Source: an uncultured Rhodospirillaceae bacterium (lineage in GTDB: Bacteria; Pseudomonadota; Alphaproteobacteria; Rhodospirillales; Casp-alpha2). From it: 64,000 bases of DNA. This document shows positions 62,845 to 64,000 of the stretch, piece after piece. The translations under genes were made by a program, and so were the position numbers. Under the pieces are notes generated by a model. It worked only from the letters and a program-made list of their open reading frames with translations, was not told the DNA's origin and made no database searches. Position 1 is the stretch's first letter. Every line of letters starts with the position of its first letter. The stretch spans positions 1 through 64,000 of the forward strand of contig CAJWCU010000011.1 in the NCBI GenBank assembly GCA_913030825.1, written 5' to 3'.

Positions 62845-63294
62845 TCAGAAGGTCGCCAAGCGGGTGCCCGGCGCCGTCATTTCGGCGGCGATGACGGGCG
62901 GTTTGGCGATGCCGATGCCACCGGCCAGGGCCTCGGCGCCCAACTTGCGGTTCGGCAGAAAGATCGCGCAGACGTCGACCTTCCCACCCTTGGCTTTCAA
63001 AGCGCCCAGCAGCGACAACACGGTCATGCCCTTGGGCGTGACGACCTTGCCTGCCGCGTCGGGCGGAGTGCGCAGGGCGATATCGCCCGCCGGCCCGCAG
63101 AGCAGCAGGTTCACCGGCGTGCCCGCCTTGGCGGCCTGATTGGCGAGGACCAGGGCCATGGCCTGGGTTTCCGTTTCGGGCGACGTCAGGATGACCAGCA
63201 TGGATTTCACCGGGTCGGCGGCTTTTGCGGCGCCGGTGCTAATGGTGAGGGCGAGGGCGACCAGCAGGCCGCCGAGAAAGCGGGACGGATACAT
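62845..63294 (-). CDS. Exported DsrE-family protein
   Basis: A 149-residue protein with a signal peptide (FLGGLLVALALTISTGAAKA). The body shows the DsrE/DsrF fold: SMLVILTSPETETQAMALVL, AKAGTPVNLLLCGPAGDIAL and KAKGGKVDVCAIFLPNRKLG, with one conserved-looking Cys. DsrE-like proteins handle sulfur transfer. It lies 46 bases downstream of the exported rhodanese on the same strand, supporting a sulfur-transfer role in the periplasm. Confidence 0.78.
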   Translation of the reverse strand: MYPSRFLGGLLVALALTISTGAAKAADPVKSMLVILTSPETETQAMALVLANQAAKAGTPVNLLLCGPAGDIALRTPPDAAGKVVTPKGMTVLSLLGALKAKGGKVDVCAIFLPNRKLGAEALAGGIGIAKPPVIAAEMTAPGTRLATF

Positions 63295-63340
63295 CGGTTT
63301 GACTCCGGTTGGTGGCGTGGAACGAAGGGAGTGATGGGCG

Positions 63341-63949
63341 TCAATCCAGCCCGTACATCTTGTCCTTGTTGAGTTTGTAGCTCCACGGCAGGCCCGAGTT
63401 CTTCCAGCCGTTTTTCAGGCGCCAGCCTTTCTTGGGCCCGTCCTTCAGGGTGCCGCCTTCAAAGCCGTCGACGACGACGTAGACCTTGGCGTAGCCCTTG
63501 CCGTCCAACATTTTGGCCGAAGGGGCGCCACGCGTGCCGCCTGACCGGCACATCAGGATCACCGGGGCGTCCTTGGTCAGCCCGGCCTTCTTCAAGGCCC
63601 GCTCGATCCCCGGTTCGAAATCGGAGTTCTTGGCCATCAGGAACACCGGCTTCTTGGCGTGCCATTTGGTGCGGTCGGCAAGCATGAACGGCACGTTGAC
63701 ATCGACCACATCTGTGAAGCCGGTGAACATGATTTCGATCGGGTCGCGGACGTCGACGAACAGAACCTTGCCGCCTTCGGCGACCTTCATGTCGTGGGCT
63801 TCCTGGGAGGTCAGATAGAGACCCCAGGGTGTCTGTTTCTTGGGATCCTTCGGCTCCGGCGCGGCGCTGGCGGCCATGGGCAGGGCCAGCGCGAAACTCA
63901 GGATCAGAACGGCGGCGAATGCCTGAGCGAGGGAACGGCGGTTGGGCAT
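63341..63949 (-). CDS. Exported rhodanese-like protein
   Basis: A 202-residue protein with a signal peptide (AAVLILSFALALPMAASAAP). The rhodanese domain has LFVDVRDPIEIMFTGFTDVV and the active-site loop LMCRSGGTRGAPSAKML with the persulfide Cys. The C-terminus extends past the domain with GWKNSGLPWSYKLNKD. It may accept or pass sulfane sulfur in the periplasm with the DsrE-like protein. Confidence 0.88.
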   Translation of the reverse strand: MPNRRSLAQAFAAVLILSFALALPMAASAAPEPKDPKKQTPWGLYLTSQEAHDMKVAEGGKVLFVDVRDPIEIMFTGFTDVVDVNVPFMLADRTKWHAKKPVFLMAKNSDFEPGIERALKKAGLTKDAPVILMCRSGGTRGAPSAKMLDGKGYAKVYVVVDGFEGGTLKDGPKKGWRLKNGWKNSGLPWSYKLNKDKMYGLD

Positions 63950-64000
63950 GGGGTATCTCCTTGGTCGCGAAGGCCCGACCGTATCCGGGCCGGCCGAGGC

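Overview
The window is high-GC DNA from an alphaproteobacterium, most likely of the Rhodospirillales (tentative). The basis is the gene set: the division-site ATPase MipZ, the complex I accessory subunit NDUFA12 next to MlaD-like and DUF2155 genes, B12-dependent ribonucleotide reductase NrdJ, ClpS/ClpA, a phasin, FliN and a PBP5-type carboxypeptidase with a SPOR domain. No rRNA or other species marker is present.

Positions 9-17018 are an integrated mobile element in the 3' end of a tRNA-Lys(UUU) gene. A 47-bp tRNA 3'-end sequence is duplicated at 9-55 and 16972-17018. A tyrosine integrase lies just inside the right end, and paired TGGGAC-type sites lie near both ends. The element has two parts. 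The left part (about 200-4090) is mostly plus-strand, visibly less GC-rich cargo: a small membrane protein, a frameshifted thermonuclease, a secreted protein, a DUF6961-like protein, a DUF3800 protein and a Rap1a/Tai-type immunity-like protein. The right part (4093-16832) is one tightly packed minus-strand gene train with many 1-8 bp overlaps: integrase, excisionase-like HTH, zinc ribbon, primase/helicase, a repeat-rich origin-like gap, small unknown genes, then three phage internal-virion/ejection-like proteins. I found no capsid, portal, large terminase or tail genes, so this is either a remnant or a satellite-like element.

Positions 17019-46500 are host chromosome: a sugar-acid-type catabolic locus (hydroxyacid dehydrogenase, two tandem phytanoyl-CoA dioxygenase-family enzymes, IlvD/Edd dehydratase, RraA-like protein) around a GntR-like palindrome; an aspartic protease, FliN, ChaC, an acyl-CoA synthetase, a putative glycosidase and a molybdopterin oxidoreductase; mipZ-VWA-DnaJ; galU-ugd-phosphohexomutase for nucleotide-sugar precursors; a SPOR carboxypeptidase; a phasin followed by a four-copy 22-bp tandem repeat; and clpS-clpA.

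Positions 46500-64000 contain an acyltransferase-like gene, a three-gene envelope module of unknown function (47870-51961) behind a strong promoter, an alpha/beta hydrolase, a RidA-family protein, a receiver-metallo-beta-lactamase fusion, nrdJ, the NDUFA12-MlaD-MlaD-DUF2155-cytochrome c run, a receiver/HPt-like protein, and DsrE and rhodanese proteins exported to the periplasm. The best candidates for an undescribed system are the capsid-less ejection-protein element and the three-gene envelope module.
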